A stretch of DNA of 64,000 bases from Alteromonas sp. V450 (GTDB lineage Bacteria > Pseudomonadota > Gammaproteobacteria > Enterobacterales > Alteromonadaceae): NCBI RefSeq assembly GCF_001885075.1, contig NZ_MODU01000004.1:124001-188000 (forward strand), in the 5' to 3' direction. The notes under the pieces are model-generated. The model had not been told where the DNA came from. It ran no database searches and saw nothing but the letters and a program-made list of their open reading frames with translations. Made by a program: the position numbers and the translations under genes. Positions 1 through 8,201 of this stretch are shown here, one piece after another. The number at the start of each line of letters is the position of its first letter. Positions within the stretch are counted from its first letter, which is position 1.

Positions 1-1364
1 TCAGCTGACCATCCAATCAGCACGGAGTCATGTAGCCCTTCTTGAAGATGACGTCTGAACGTTGCCCAGTCGTAACTGACAATAGTGGCTTCTACGCCAA
101 CTTCTTTTAAATAACGTTGAATGAGTTCAGCCATTTTAGTTGCATTGGGGTTGTATGCTCTTTCTACTGGCATAGCCCAAATTGTCATGGAGAAACCCGG
201 CTCAATTCCCGCATTTGCTAACAGTTTTCTGGCGAGTACAGGATTGTATGCCGTATCGTCGGCGTCGTTTTGAAATGCCCAGCTTGCCGCAGGTAGAAGA
301 GTTTTAGCTCTAGTTGCACTATCAAAATAAACGGCTTCCAATAAGGTATTTTTATCGATAGCTGATGCAAACGCTCTTCGCACATCAGGGTTGTCAAAAG
401 GAGGGCGCTGTGTGTTAAAAGCCCAAAAGCCAATATTCAGGCCCGGCTTTTCTGCTAATATCAAATCATCACGCGAGCGAATCACCTCAAGTTCGGTTTG
501 CGCCGGGAACGCAGTGGCGTCACATTCGCCGGTCATCAATTTGGCGAGGCGAAGAGAGCTTTTCGGCGTGATGTCAAAGATAAGTTGATTAACGGATGCT
601 GTAGTGCTTTGTAAATTTCTATCTGTACTGTCCTCGTTGCCAAGTTCTTCACGCCAATAGTTTTCATGTCGAAGATACTTTATAAAATGGTCTTTACGAA
701 AACTATCAAATTTAAACGGGCCTGTGCCCACTGGAAGTTCGTCAATGCTGCTAGGGCGACCGTCCCTGAGCAGTTCTGCTCCATATTCTTCTGACAATAT
801 CACGGCAAAATCTGTTGCCAGGTTAGCAAGGAACGAACTATCACGACGTTTTAACGTAATTTCTACCCGATAACCGTTTATCCTTTCAACAGATGCAATG
901 TTCTTTGCAAGCCCTATGCTCTCGAAATAAGGGTACCGGCCTCCGGAAATGTAATGGTATGGATGAGAGGTTAGGCGCCACCTGTTGATACTGAAAATCA
1001 CGTCGTCTGCGTTGAATGTGCGCGAGGGTGAGAAGTATTCGGTTGTGTGAAATTGTACATTTTTGCGTAACTGAAACGCGTAAGTTAGACCATCATCACT
1101 GGTTAGCCAACTGCTGGCGAGGCTAGGAACAATACGTCCGGTTTCAGGATCAAAATCGAGTAAACGATCGTAGAGTTGATGGGAGGACGCGTCTGAAGTA
1201 GTGCTTGTGGTATCTAATTGCGGATTGAAGGTGACGGGGTTGCTTTCAGAGCAGTAAATTATGCCAGAACTATAAAAAGCGTCTTTGTTCCGTTTTACAC
1301 AAGATACAAGAAGCAGTGGAATGCATAACAAAACCAACACACGCTTCGCCAAACTTTTGGACAT
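1..1364 (-). CDS. sapA: SapA-like peptide ABC transporter substrate-binding lipoprotein (partial)
   Basis: An open frame runs leftward from an ATG at 1364 to the window edge, giving about 454 codons of a family usually near 550 residues; the C-terminus is missing. The N-terminus is a lipoprotein signal ending in the lipobox LVSC, so the protein should be lipidated and periplasm-facing. The body reads as a family 5 solute-binding protein (DppA/OppA/SapA class), with stretches such as YDRLLDFDPETG and PVGTGPFKFDSF. It starts 3 nt after the pspF stop. SapA next to pspF is the arrangement known from enterics, where Sap imports peptides and is linked to antimicrobial peptide resistance. The SapA call rests on this neighbourhood; DppA-like is the alternative. 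Confidence 0.8.
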   Translation of the reverse strand, partial: MSKSLAKRVLVLLCIPLLLVSCVKRNKDAFYSSGIIYCSESNPVTFNPQLDTTSTTSDASSHQLYDRLLDFDPETGRIVPSLASSWLTSDDGLTYAFQLRKNVQFHTTEYFSPSRTFNADDVIFSINRWRLTSHPYHYISGGRYPYFESIGLAKNIASVERINGYRVEITLKRRDSSFLANLATDFAVILSEEYGAELLRDGRPSSIDELPVGTGPFKFDSFRKDHFIKYLRHENYWREELGNEDSTDRNLQSTTASVNQLIFDITPKSSLRLAKLMTGECDATAFPAQTELEVIRSRDDLILAEKPGLNIGFWAFNTQRPPFDNPDVRRAFASAIDKNTLLEAVYFDSATRAKTLLPAASWAFQNDADDTAYNPVLARKLLANAGIEPGFSMTIWAMPVERAYNPNATKMAELIQRYLKEVGVEATIVSYDWATFRRHLQEGLHDSVLIGWSA

Positions 1365-1367
1365 GCT

Positions 1368-2477
1368 TTACGCCTCAACGCCTTCAGCGGAAGAATCTAA
1401 GAGATTATATTTTTTAAGGTACCCACGAAGCTGATGATACGTCAGACTTAACTTTTCTGCCGTTTTCTTCTGATTAAACTGACTATCAGCAAGTGCCTGT
1501 TTTATCATATCTATCTCGTGTTGTTGAGAGCGTTCTTTCAAATCTATCGGGTAATTTATGATTTCCTGTGAATTAGGGATACTCGGTACTACAGGTTCAA
1601 CTTGAGCAGTAGGTACGGTTGGTGTTAAAGGTACTGAAGGTGAAGACGAAACTGCCGTCTGTCTATCTTGTGTTTTAATTCTATTTTGCGGGCGAAACGC
1701 CGATTCAAACGGATCGAGAACGATTTCATGAACAGGAAGGTGAGGATTGTTGGTTCGATAGACAGCACGTTCTACAACGTTTTTAAGCTCACGGATATTG
1801 CCTGGCCAATGATAGTCAAGAAGGGTTTTTCTGGCTTTTTCTGTAAAACCGCTAAATAACTCCATGTCCATCTCTCTCGCCATATTAATGGCGAAATGTT
1901 CAGCTAGCATCATTATGTCTTCCCGTCGTTCGCGCAACGGTGGAATTGTTATAACGTCGAAGGCTAGCCGGTCAAGCAGGTCTGCTCTGAATTCACCTGC
2001 ATCGGCTAACGCTGGTAAATCCTCGTTCGTTGCAGCGATAAGCCTTACATCAGTCTTGACTGACTTACTGCCGCCAACACGCTCAAACTCGCCATATTCA
2101 ACAACGCGAAGTAATTTTTCTTGAATTAAGCCAGAGGTGTTAGCTAACTCATCTAAGAATAAGGTCCCATTATGGGCCACTTCAAATCTTCCCTCGCGAC
2201 GCTTTTGAGCACCTGTAAATGCGCCGGCTTCATAACCGAATAATTCACTTTCTAGTAAACTTTCGCTTAATGCTGCACAATTCAGCTTGACGTAGTTTTG
2301 GTCCCAGCGCTTTGACAAGAAATGCAAGCGAGCAGCGATAAGTTCTTTCCCCGTTCCTCGCTCGCCAATAACCAATACGGGTTTATCTAACGGCGCTATC
2401 TGTGATATTTGCTCTAAAACTTCTAAAAAGCTATTTGCTTGACCAAGCAAATTATCCTGTTGGCGATACCTACTCAT
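1368..2477 (-). CDS. pspF: PspF, sigma-54 activator of the phage shock operon
   Basis: This is an AAA+ enhancer-binding protein of about 369 residues with no N-terminal sensory domain, as is typical of PspF. Walker A is GERGTGKE near residue 43, the sigma-54 contact loop GAFTGA is intact, and Walker B is LFLDEL. A Fis-type helix-turn-helix (NQKKTAEKLSLTYHQL) lies at the C-terminus. A proline/threonine-rich linker separates the ATPase from the DNA-binding domain. I chose the ATG at 2477 because AGGGA sits just upstream; a TTG at 2489 is in frame. It is divergent from pspABC across a 222-nt region holding the sigma-54 promoter. In the known system PspA binds PspF and inhibits it until membrane stress. 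Confidence 0.93.
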   Translation of the reverse strand: MSRYRQQDNLLGQANSFLEVLEQISQIAPLDKPVLVIGERGTGKELIAARLHFLSKRWDQNYVKLNCAALSESLLESELFGYEAGAFTGAQKRREGRFEVAHNGTLFLDELANTSGLIQEKLLRVVEYGEFERVGGSKSVKTDVRLIAATNEDLPALADAGEFRADLLDRLAFDVITIPPLRERREDIMMLAEHFAINMAREMDMELFSGFTEKARKTLLDYHWPGNIRELKNVVERAVYRTNNPHLPVHEIVLDPFESAFRPQNRIKTQDRQTAVSSSPSVPLTPTVPTAQVEPVVPSIPNSQEIINYPIDLKERSQQHEIDMIKQALADSQFNQKKTAEKLSLTYHQLRGYLKKYNLLDSSAEGVEA

Positions 2478-2602
2478 TAAATCCCTCAAAAATTGGTCAT
2501 ATCGACTAATTAATAGTGTAGAACAAAAAATATTGATAGACGAGCATTATTTACTACATATTAAAATGCATATAAATTAATGACTTAGAAGATTTGCTAA
2601 CA

Positions 2603-2617
2603 TGGCAAGTAAATTGA
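2603..2617 (+). promoter_or_regulatory. Sigma-54 (-24/-12) promoter of pspABC
   Basis: TGGCAAGTAAATTGA fits the TGGCA-N6-TTG form of sigma-54 promoters and closely resembles the E. coli psp promoter, which also departs from consensus after TTG. It lies 83 nt before pspA. The AT-rich stretch at 2520-2600 is where PspF enhancer and IHF sites would be expected, but I cannot place them individually. Confidence 0.8.
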
Positions 2618-2699
2618 ATACTCTTTCACACAGACGTAACACTGTTAATCAGCGGCCAATGATCAAATTGCGCCAGATTCTTAGCAAGAGGTAAATATT

Positions 2700-3383
2700 A
2701 TGGGTATCTTCTCGCGTTTCACTGATATTGTGAATTCGAATATAAATGCGCTTTTAGATAAAGCGGAAGATCCTGAAAAAATGGTTAGATTAATCATTCA
2801 GGAAATGGAAGACACATTAGTTGAGGTACGCTCTGCATCTGCAAAGACCTTGGCGAGCAAAAAAGAAATAGTAAATCAGATTTCAAAGTTCGAAACCGAT
2901 GCGCATGACTGGGAGTCAAAGGCGGAGCTTGCTCTTAGCAAAGACCGAGAAGATCTCGCTCGTGCAGCGCTTCAGGAGAAGAAAAAATCGTCCGAAGCCG
3001 CTGAAGCATTGCGTAAAGAACTTGCTATAGTAGAAGAGCAGATAAGTAAGCTTCAAGATGAAATAGGTCAGCTGCAAGAAAAACTTGCTGATGCCAAAAA
3101 CCGTCAAAAAGCCATTATTATGCGTCAAAAAACAGCAAGCTCGCGTCTTGAAGTTAAGAAGACGCTTGATAGCAGCAAAGTTGATAATGCAATGGGGCGC
3201 TTTGAGCAATATGAGCGGAAAATTGATGATTTAGAGTCTCAAGTCGAGGCTTATGATTTAGGTAAAAAGACGCTTAACGATGAGTTTGCAGAACTTGAAG
3301 CAAGTGATAAAGTTGATGACGAATTAGCTGCGCTTAAAGCAAAAATAAAAGGTGCAAAGAGCACCACTGAAAAATCAGAATAA
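2700..3383 (+). CDS. pspA: PspA, phage shock membrane-effector protein
   Basis: The 227-residue protein begins MGIFSRFTDIVNSNINALLDKAEDP, the usual amphipathic PspA/IM30 start. It continues as a long charged coiled coil through about residue 215, the ESCRT-III-like fold. The length matches enteric PspA (222). In the known system PspA restrains PspF at rest and oligomerises on the inner membrane under stress to limit proton leakage. It is the first gene of pspABC, behind the sigma-54 promoter, with AGAGGT as ribosome site. A 72-nt gap separates it from pspB. Confidence 0.95.
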   Translation: MGIFSRFTDIVNSNINALLDKAEDPEKMVRLIIQEMEDTLVEVRSASAKTLASKKEIVNQISKFETDAHDWESKAELALSKDREDLARAALQEKKKSSEAAEALRKELAIVEEQISKLQDEIGQLQEKLADAKNRQKAIIMRQKTASSRLEVKKTLDSSKVDNAMGRFEQYERKIDDLESQVEAYDLGKKTLNDEFAELEASDKVDDELAALKAKIKGAKSTTEKSE

Positions 3384-3455
3384 TAATAGAGCAGCGCCCT
3401 TTGTGAGGTTAAATTATAGAGGGCGCTAAGATCAGAGTTTTTTGGAGAGTTCATT

Positions 3456-3695
3456 ATGGACGAGGGTACTATTGCAGTTTTGACAGCACCGCTCTTTGTG
3501 TTTTTAATTTTCGTTGCTCCTATATGGCTGATATTGCACTACCGAAGTAAAAAGCAGGTAAGCCAAGGGTTGAGTGCGGAAGAGCACGCATCACTGCAGA
3601 ATTTGGCCGAGCAAGCAGAAAAAATGTCTGAACGTATTGAAACATTGGAAGCGATTTTAGATAGTGAGGCGCCAGAGTGGAGGAATAGAGCATGA
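3456..3695 (+). CDS. pspB: PspB, phage shock inner-membrane protein
   Basis: The 79-residue protein has one N-terminal transmembrane helix (roughly residues 8-28, LTAPLFVFLIFVAPIWLIL), then a short basic stretch and a C-terminal coiled coil with EQAEKMSERIETLEAIL. This is the PspB pattern. PspB and PspC form the membrane sensor that releases PspA from PspF. A GGAGAG ribosome site precedes the ATG. The 3' end overlaps pspC by 4 nt (ATGA), indicating coupled translation. Confidence 0.93.
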   Translation: MDEGTIAVLTAPLFVFLIFVAPIWLILHYRSKKQVSQGLSAEEHASLQNLAEQAEKMSERIETLEAILDSEAPEWRNRA

Positions 3696-4138
3696 GACAT
3701 GGTAAACAGCTCTATCGCAATCCTCAAAATGCAAGAATTGCAGGTGTGTGCTCAGGGGTTGCAGAGTATTTTGGTCTTGAGACGTGGCTGGTGAGAATTT
3801 TAGTAGTAACAGGCTTTTTTCTTCTTGCTGGACCGTTTATCTTTGTCGCCTATATTGCTGCTTGGTTTATCCTTGATAAACGACCTACCCACGTAGAAGC
3901 GGCGCCTCCGCCCCCTGTTTTTTCTAAAGGAAAAGGGTGGAGAAACCCAAATGCGGGCCAAGTTAAAAGTACAAAAGTAGAGGTGAAAACGAAGGTATGG
4001 CAAGCTGGCGAGCCCCCGAAACAAGCGTTTCATGATATTCGAAATCGTTTCGAGAAAGCGGAAGAAAGACTGCGTAAAATGGAAACGTACGTCACGTCTC
4101 GCGAATACCAGCTAAACAAAGAAATTAGCCGATTGTAA
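3692..4138 (+). CDS. pspC: PspC, phage shock sensor membrane protein
   Basis: The 148-residue protein has an N-terminal PspC domain (YRNPQNARIAGVCSGVAEYF) followed by hydrophobic segments at about residues 35-62. A C-terminal coiled-coil tail (FEKAEERLRKMETYV) ends the protein. It is the partner of PspB in sensing envelope stress. The ATG lies inside the pspB stop (ATGA). No pspD or pspE follows; a terminator comes directly after, so the operon is pspABC only. Confidence 0.93.
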   Translation: MRHGKQLYRNPQNARIAGVCSGVAEYFGLETWLVRILVVTGFFLLAGPFIFVAYIAAWFILDKRPTHVEAAPPPPVFSKGKGWRNPNAGQVKSTKVEVKTKVWQAGEPPKQAFHDIRNRFEKAEERLRKMETYVTSREYQLNKEISRL

Positions 4139-4151
4139 AACAACACACTTC

Positions 4152-4180
4152 AAAAAGCCGCATCTTTAAGCGGCTTTTTT
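4152..4180 (+). terminator. Rho-independent terminator of pspABC
   Basis: GCCGC, an 8-nt loop and GCGGC form a hairpin flanked by an A-run on the left and six T on the right, 14 nt after the pspC stop. Confidence 0.85.
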
Positions 4181-4208
4181 AATTTACATTCAATATGTTA
4201 CAGGTTCC

Positions 4209-4226
4209 TGTAAAAATGTTGTTACA
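4209..4226 (+). promoter_or_regulatory. TyrR-box-like operator upstream of phhA
   Basis: TGTAAA-AATGTT-GTTACA matches the TyrR/PhhR box TGTAAA-N6-TTTACA with one mismatch. It is centred about 50 bp upstream of the transcription start implied by the TTGACT/TACTTT promoter that follows, a usual activator position. A perfect inverted repeat TTACAGG-TT-CCTGTAA (4198-4213) overlaps its left half. The activator would be the tyrR product encoded just downstream. Confidence 0.7.
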
Positions 4227-4231
4227 CCTTT

Positions 4232-4260
4232 TTGACTCCTCCAAATTTGCCCTCTACTTT
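4232..4260 (+). promoter_or_regulatory. Candidate sigma-70 promoter of phhA
   Basis: TTGACT and TACTTT are separated by 17 nt and lie just downstream of the TyrR-like box, 65 nt before the phhA ATG. The weak -10 fits an activator-dependent promoter. Confidence 0.5.
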
Positions 4261-4324
4261 TCCATTTTCGCAATTTCATTAGACTAAAGGGTAGTCTTTT
4301 TAAGAAATGTTGGTTTGAGATGTT

Positions 4325-5125
4325 ATGCCAAAAGTAACGAAATATCAGTCGAAATCATCCGATGACAAAGGGTATATCGCGTGGTCGACTGAGGAGAATC
4401 AAATTTGGTCTGAACTTTACGCTAGACAGCTGCCTTTGGTAAAGGAGCGAGCGTGTGCAGAGTACCTTGAGGGCATTGAGCTGCTCAAATTGAGTCACGA
4501 CAGCATACCCCAACTCCCAGAGATAAACCGTGTATTGAAAGCGCAAACAGGGTGGCAGACAGCTGAAGTTCCTGCACTTATCAATTTTGGAGAGTTTTTT
4601 CGTTTGTTGGCAAACAAACAATTCCCAGTAGCCACATTTATTCGAACTCGAGAGGAGTTTGATTACCTACAAGAGCCAGATATTTTCCACGAAGTGTTCG
4701 GCCATTGCCCTCTACTGACTAATCCAGCCTTCGCCCATTTTACGCATACCTATGGAAAACTGGGTTTAGCTGCGAGCAAAGAAGATAGGGTATATCTAGC
4801 AAGACTTTACTGGTTTACCGTTGAGTTTGGATTAGTGAGAGCGAACGGTGACTTAAAGATTTACGGGGGAGGTATTCTGTCTTCGCCAGGCGAAACGCTT
4901 TATGCACTTGATAGTGACAAGCCACTTCGCAAGCCCCTTACTGCTATAGACGCGCTGAGAACGCCCTACAGAATAGACATAATGCAACCCCTTTACTACA
5001 TATTACCTGAGTTTGATCACCTATTTGAATTGGCGGAGATGGATATCATGGCCCTAGTTCAAAAAGCAAAATCACTCGGGTTATTTACCCCACTTTTCCC
5101 GCCTAAAGAAAAGAAAGCAAGTTAA
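4325..5125 (+). CDS. phhA: Phenylalanine 4-monooxygenase (phenylalanine hydroxylase)
   Basis: The 266-residue protein is a bacterial aromatic amino acid hydroxylase, close to the Pseudomonas PhhA length of about 262. It converts L-phenylalanine to L-tyrosine with tetrahydropterin, oxygen and a mononuclear iron. The iron-binding region PDIFHEVFGHCPLL (about residues 118-131) carries the two ligand histidines, and WFTVEFGLV about 40 residues later supplies the glutamate. No N-terminal regulatory ACT domain is present, as is normal in bacteria. No phhB (pterin dehydratase) follows. tyrR lies next on the same strand behind its own control region. A TyrR-like box upstream suggests induction by aromatic amino acids. 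Confidence 0.95.
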   Translation: MPKVTKYQSKSSDDKGYIAWSTEENQIWSELYARQLPLVKERACAEYLEGIELLKLSHDSIPQLPEINRVLKAQTGWQTAEVPALINFGEFFRLLANKQFPVATFIRTREEFDYLQEPDIFHEVFGHCPLLTNPAFAHFTHTYGKLGLAASKEDRVYLARLYWFTVEFGLVRANGDLKIYGGGILSSPGETLYALDSDKPLRKPLTAIDALRTPYRIDIMQPLYYILPEFDHLFELAEMDIMALVQKAKSLGLFTPLFPPKEKKAS

Positions 5126-5143
5126 TAGCCGGTTGTTAAAAAA

Positions 5144-5187
5144 ATGTATCAAACAAGATGCTCGTTTAGCGCATTTTGTTTGTACAT
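5144..5187. repeat. Imperfect long inverted repeat after phhA
   Basis: Arms ATGTA(T)CAAACAA(G)ATGC and GCAT(T)TTGTTTGTACAT pair over about 16 bp with one bulge and one mismatch around a short loop. There is no T-run, so this is not a classic terminator. It could protect the phhA 3' end or be part of tyrR control. Confidence 0.5.
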
Positions 5188-5306
5188 TACTATGATCGCA
5201 CGTTGCGCCTCTCGCTGGCTTAGCGCCTTTTTGATTGATAGTATTTATTGATATTTAACCTTCTGTAACAAATCTCTTGTTATCTTTTTGTAAAAGTGTG
5301 GTATTC

Positions 5307-5324
5307 TGTACAGTAATCTTTACA
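5307..5324 (+). promoter_or_regulatory. TyrR-box-like operator upstream of tyrR
   Basis: TGTACA-GTAATC-TTTACA differs from TGTAAA-N6-TTTACA at one position. It ends 18 nt before the tyrR ATG and overlaps a possible -10 (TATTCT, 5302-5307), a geometry that suggests autorepression. A lone TGTAAA half-site lies at 5289-5294. Confidence 0.65.
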
Positions 5325-5342
5325 ACAATCCTGTAGTACCCT

Positions 5343-6899
5343 ATGCGTTTAGAAATTACTTGTCAGGACCGCCTTGGCATAACCCAAGATGTTCTTGATA
5401 TCCTTGTGACGAAAGAAATCGATCTACGCGGAATTGAAATTGATCCTGCGGGAAAAATTTTCCTTAATTTTCCCAACATTGAGTTTGCTGATTTTCAGCA
5501 TCTGATGCCGCAAATTCGCAGAATAGACGGAATAGAAGACGTGAAAACCACGTTGTTTATGCCCGGTGAGCGCGAGAAAAACCAGCTTTCGGCGATTCTA
5601 AGAACGTTGCCAGACCCTGTTTTCTCGATCGACACCAAGGGAAATATTTTACTATGTAACGAAGCGGTTTATTCGGGGCTTGAAGTATCAAGTGATGATA
5701 TTCAAGGTTCTGATGTGAGTGAGCTTGTTAAGGGGTTCAACTTTACCAAATGGATGGACAGCAAAGCACCAAGCCCTCAATCATCTAAAGTAAAGTTTAT
5801 TCAACAAGATTACTTGGCTGATATGTTGCCGATTACCGTGCCTGATGGTGAGCAACAGATGATTATGGCTGGCGCTGTGGTGATATTGAAATCTGAGATG
5901 CGTCTTGGACAGCAGTTTACCGCTTTTCATCAATCGCCTACTAATAGTTTTGACCGCTTCATAGCGCAATCACAGTTAATGAGTCGCGTCATACACGAGG
6001 CAAAGCAAATCGCCGATCTTGATGCGCCCATATTGATCTTCGGTGAAACCGGTACAGGAAAAGAGATGATAGCGAGGGCGTGCCATCAATCAAGTCGACG
6101 CAGTGACGGCGCTTTTTTAGCATTAAATTGCGCCTCTTTGCCTGATAGCGTGGCAGAAACCGAACTGTTTGGATATGCCGCTGGTGCCTATAATCAGCCA
6201 AATGCAAAAGAGGGGTTACTAGAGCAAGCGAAAGGAGGCACGCTGTTGCTCGATGAAATTGCCGACATGTCGTCACAGCTACAGGCAAAACTTTTGCGTG
6301 TATTAGAAGATGGAGAGTTTCGACGTGTGGGCGACACCGAACCTGTTAAGGTTGACGTGCGTTTCATCTGTACGACCTGTCGCGACCTCGGTCAACTAGT
6401 TGAAGAGGGGCGTTTCAGAAAAGAGCTGTACTATCGTTTGAATGTTTTGAGCTTAGTGATGCCGTCACTGAAAGACAGAAAACAAGATATTGTTCCACTA
6501 GCGGAGTCTTTCATTGTTCAACACAGCGCTAAGTTAGGCCGGCGACCCGCTAAGCTTAGTAAGTCTTGCGTCGATTTTCTTCAGCAATACCCGTGGCCGG
6601 GTAATGTGAGACAGTTACAGAATGCGCTTTATCGTGCTCTGTCGTTGCTAGATGGCAAAGAAATTACCAAAGAAGATATTCAGTTGCCCAGTTGTGCACC
6701 GAGCGTAACTTATATCGATGAAAACTTTGACGGTACGCTCGATGAGGAAGTGAAAAAGTTTGAGAAGGACTTGCTTAAAAGGCTTTATCCATCGTACCCC
6801 AGTACACGTCAACTAGCCAAAAAGTTAGGGTTAAGTCATACGGCGATTGCCAATAAGTTACGCGAATATGGCATTAATAAAGCAACGGTTAAGCTTTAA
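5343..6899 (+). CDS. tyrR: TyrR/PhhR-type aromatic amino acid regulator
   Basis: The 518-residue protein has the full TyrR order. There is an N-terminal ACT domain (1-70), a PAS domain (about 78-190), an AAA+ domain with Walker A GETGTGKE (near 238) and Walker B TLLLDEIADMS, and a C-terminal helix-turn-helix (RQLAKKLGLSHTAIANKL). The sigma-54 contact motif GAFTGA is replaced by GAYNQP, as expected for TyrR, which acts on sigma-70 promoters. Length equals E. coli TyrR (513). TyrR boxes before phhA, tyrR and fahA suggest local control of phenylalanine/tyrosine degradation. The start follows the control region directly and the ACT domain begins at residue 1. Confidence 0.93.
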   Translation: MRLEITCQDRLGITQDVLDILVTKEIDLRGIEIDPAGKIFLNFPNIEFADFQHLMPQIRRIDGIEDVKTTLFMPGEREKNQLSAILRTLPDPVFSIDTKGNILLCNEAVYSGLEVSSDDIQGSDVSELVKGFNFTKWMDSKAPSPQSSKVKFIQQDYLADMLPITVPDGEQQMIMAGAVVILKSEMRLGQQFTAFHQSPTNSFDRFIAQSQLMSRVIHEAKQIADLDAPILIFGETGTGKEMIARACHQSSRRSDGAFLALNCASLPDSVAETELFGYAAGAYNQPNAKEGLLEQAKGGTLLLDEIADMSSQLQAKLLRVLEDGEFRRVGDTEPVKVDVRFICTTCRDLGQLVEEGRFRKELYYRLNVLSLVMPSLKDRKQDIVPLAESFIVQHSAKLGRRPAKLSKSCVDFLQQYPWPGNVRQLQNALYRALSLLDGKEITKEDIQLPSCAPSVTYIDENFDGTLDEEVKKFEKDLLKRLYPSYPSTRQLAKKLGLSHTAIANKLREYGINKATVKL

Positions 6900-6982
6900 T
6901 TGCATTGAATTTATGAACATCTTTGAGGGCAATAATCTTGATTAAGCTTGATTGTTGCCCATCAATTCAAGCTAGCTTGCGC

Positions 6983-7000
6983 TGTGTATATAAATTTACA
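6983..7000 (+). promoter_or_regulatory. TyrR-box-like operator upstream of fahA
   Basis: TGTGTA-TATAAA-TTTACA keeps TGT and a full TTTACA half-site at the correct spacing. It lies about 165 nt before the fahA start I prefer. It would fall inside coding sequence if the longer open frame from 6948 were translated, which argues for the downstream start. Confidence 0.6.
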
Positions 7001-7163
7001 GTCTCGCAAACAAGCATGGAAAAGGGTGTCGCGCCATTTGAACATGGATTCGCCGTACACCCTTTCTTACAGCAGCATAAATCTTCGTTACACAAAAATT
7101 TCTCAATTAGACCTATCTAATGGCATAACTAAAGCATATTACCTACAAATTTTTGAGGCGATG

Positions 7164-8174
7164 ATGAAACTAGCAACTTATAAAAACGAAACGCGTGACG
7201 GGTGTTTGATGGTCGTATCTAAAGATCTTTCTCGAGCTTGCAGCGCTCAAGATATCGCTACGTCAATGCAACAAGCACTAGACCATTGGCAAGACGTCGC
7301 TCCCCAGTTACAGCAGCGCTACCAAGAACTGAACGACGGTAAATGTGAAAGTGTGGTGTTTGACGCAAGTCGCTGCGAATCTCCGTTACCCAGAGCCTAT
7401 CAATGGGCTGATGGTAGTGCATATGTGAATCACGTGGAACTCGTTCGCAAAGCTCGTAACGCCGAGATGCCTGAGAGTTTCTGGACTGATCCTTTGATGT
7501 ATCAAGGTGGCTCGGATGACTTTATCGGGCCAAATGACGACATTATCTTACCGAGTGACGATTGGGGAATCGATTTTGAAGGCGAAGTTGCAGTTGTGAC
7601 TGATGATGTTCCTATGGCATGTACACCGCAAGCTGCAGCTGAAAGAATTCGTCTAATCATGCTTGTAAACGATGTTTCGTTGCGTGGCCTTATACCAGGA
7701 GAACTTGCTAAAGGGTTTGGCTTTTTTCAATCAAAACCAGCTTCAAGTTTCTCTCCGGTAGCAATTACACCAGATGAACTCGGGGATAAATGGAGGGATA
7801 ACAAAGTTCATCTTCCTCTTCGCTCGACATACAATGGTGAGTTGTTCGGTCAAGTTGCTGCAGGACAAGATATGACATTTGATTTTGGGCAACTAGTGGC
7901 CCATGCAGCCAAAAGTCGTAATTTGGGTGCCGGTGCAATCATTGGCTCTGGAACAGTTTCAAATAAGCAGGGTACAGAGCACGGTTCAGCAATTTCTGAA
8001 GGCGGCGTGGGATACTCTTGTATCGCAGAGGTTCGCATGATTGAGACAATTAGAGATGGAAAACCATCTACACCATTTATGCAGTTTGGCGACCGTATTC
8101 GCATAGAAATGTTTGACGAAAACGGGTGCAGTATTTTTGGTGCGATAGATCAACAAGTGAAACCTCTGAACTAA
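7164..8174 (+). CDS. fahA: Fumarylacetoacetase (fumarylacetoacetate hydrolase family)
   Basis: The 336-residue protein catalyses the last step of tyrosine degradation, splitting fumarylacetoacetate to fumarate and acetoacetate. Family signatures include DDIILPSDDWGIDFEGEVAVV with acidic metal ligands, LVNDVSLRG and GAGAIIGSGTVSNKQG. The frame is open back to 6948, but those 72 residues do not look like the family and overlap a TyrR box. I chose ATG 7164 (ATG 7161 is adjacent) because GAGG lies at 7154 and MKLATYKNETRDG is a typical family N-terminus. maiA follows 27 nt later, so the two form an operon for the final two steps. The dioxygenases that make their substrate (HPPD, HmgA) are not in the window. 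Confidence 0.92.
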   Translation: MKLATYKNETRDGCLMVVSKDLSRACSAQDIATSMQQALDHWQDVAPQLQQRYQELNDGKCESVVFDASRCESPLPRAYQWADGSAYVNHVELVRKARNAEMPESFWTDPLMYQGGSDDFIGPNDDIILPSDDWGIDFEGEVAVVTDDVPMACTPQAAAERIRLIMLVNDVSLRGLIPGELAKGFGFFQSKPASSFSPVAITPDELGDKWRDNKVHLPLRSTYNGELFGQVAAGQDMTFDFGQLVAHAAKSRNLGAGAIIGSGTVSNKQGTEHGSAISEGGVGYSCIAEVRMIETIRDGKPSTPFMQFGDRIRIEMFDENGCSIFGAIDQQVKPLN

Positions 8175-8201
8175 GCGTCAACAAAAAGCGGATACAAAGT
8201 T

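Noticed and set aside
6948..7163. N-terminal extension of the fumarylacetoacetase frame
   Set aside because: The 72 residues do not resemble the family and overlap a TyrR-like box; ATG 7164 has a ribosome site.
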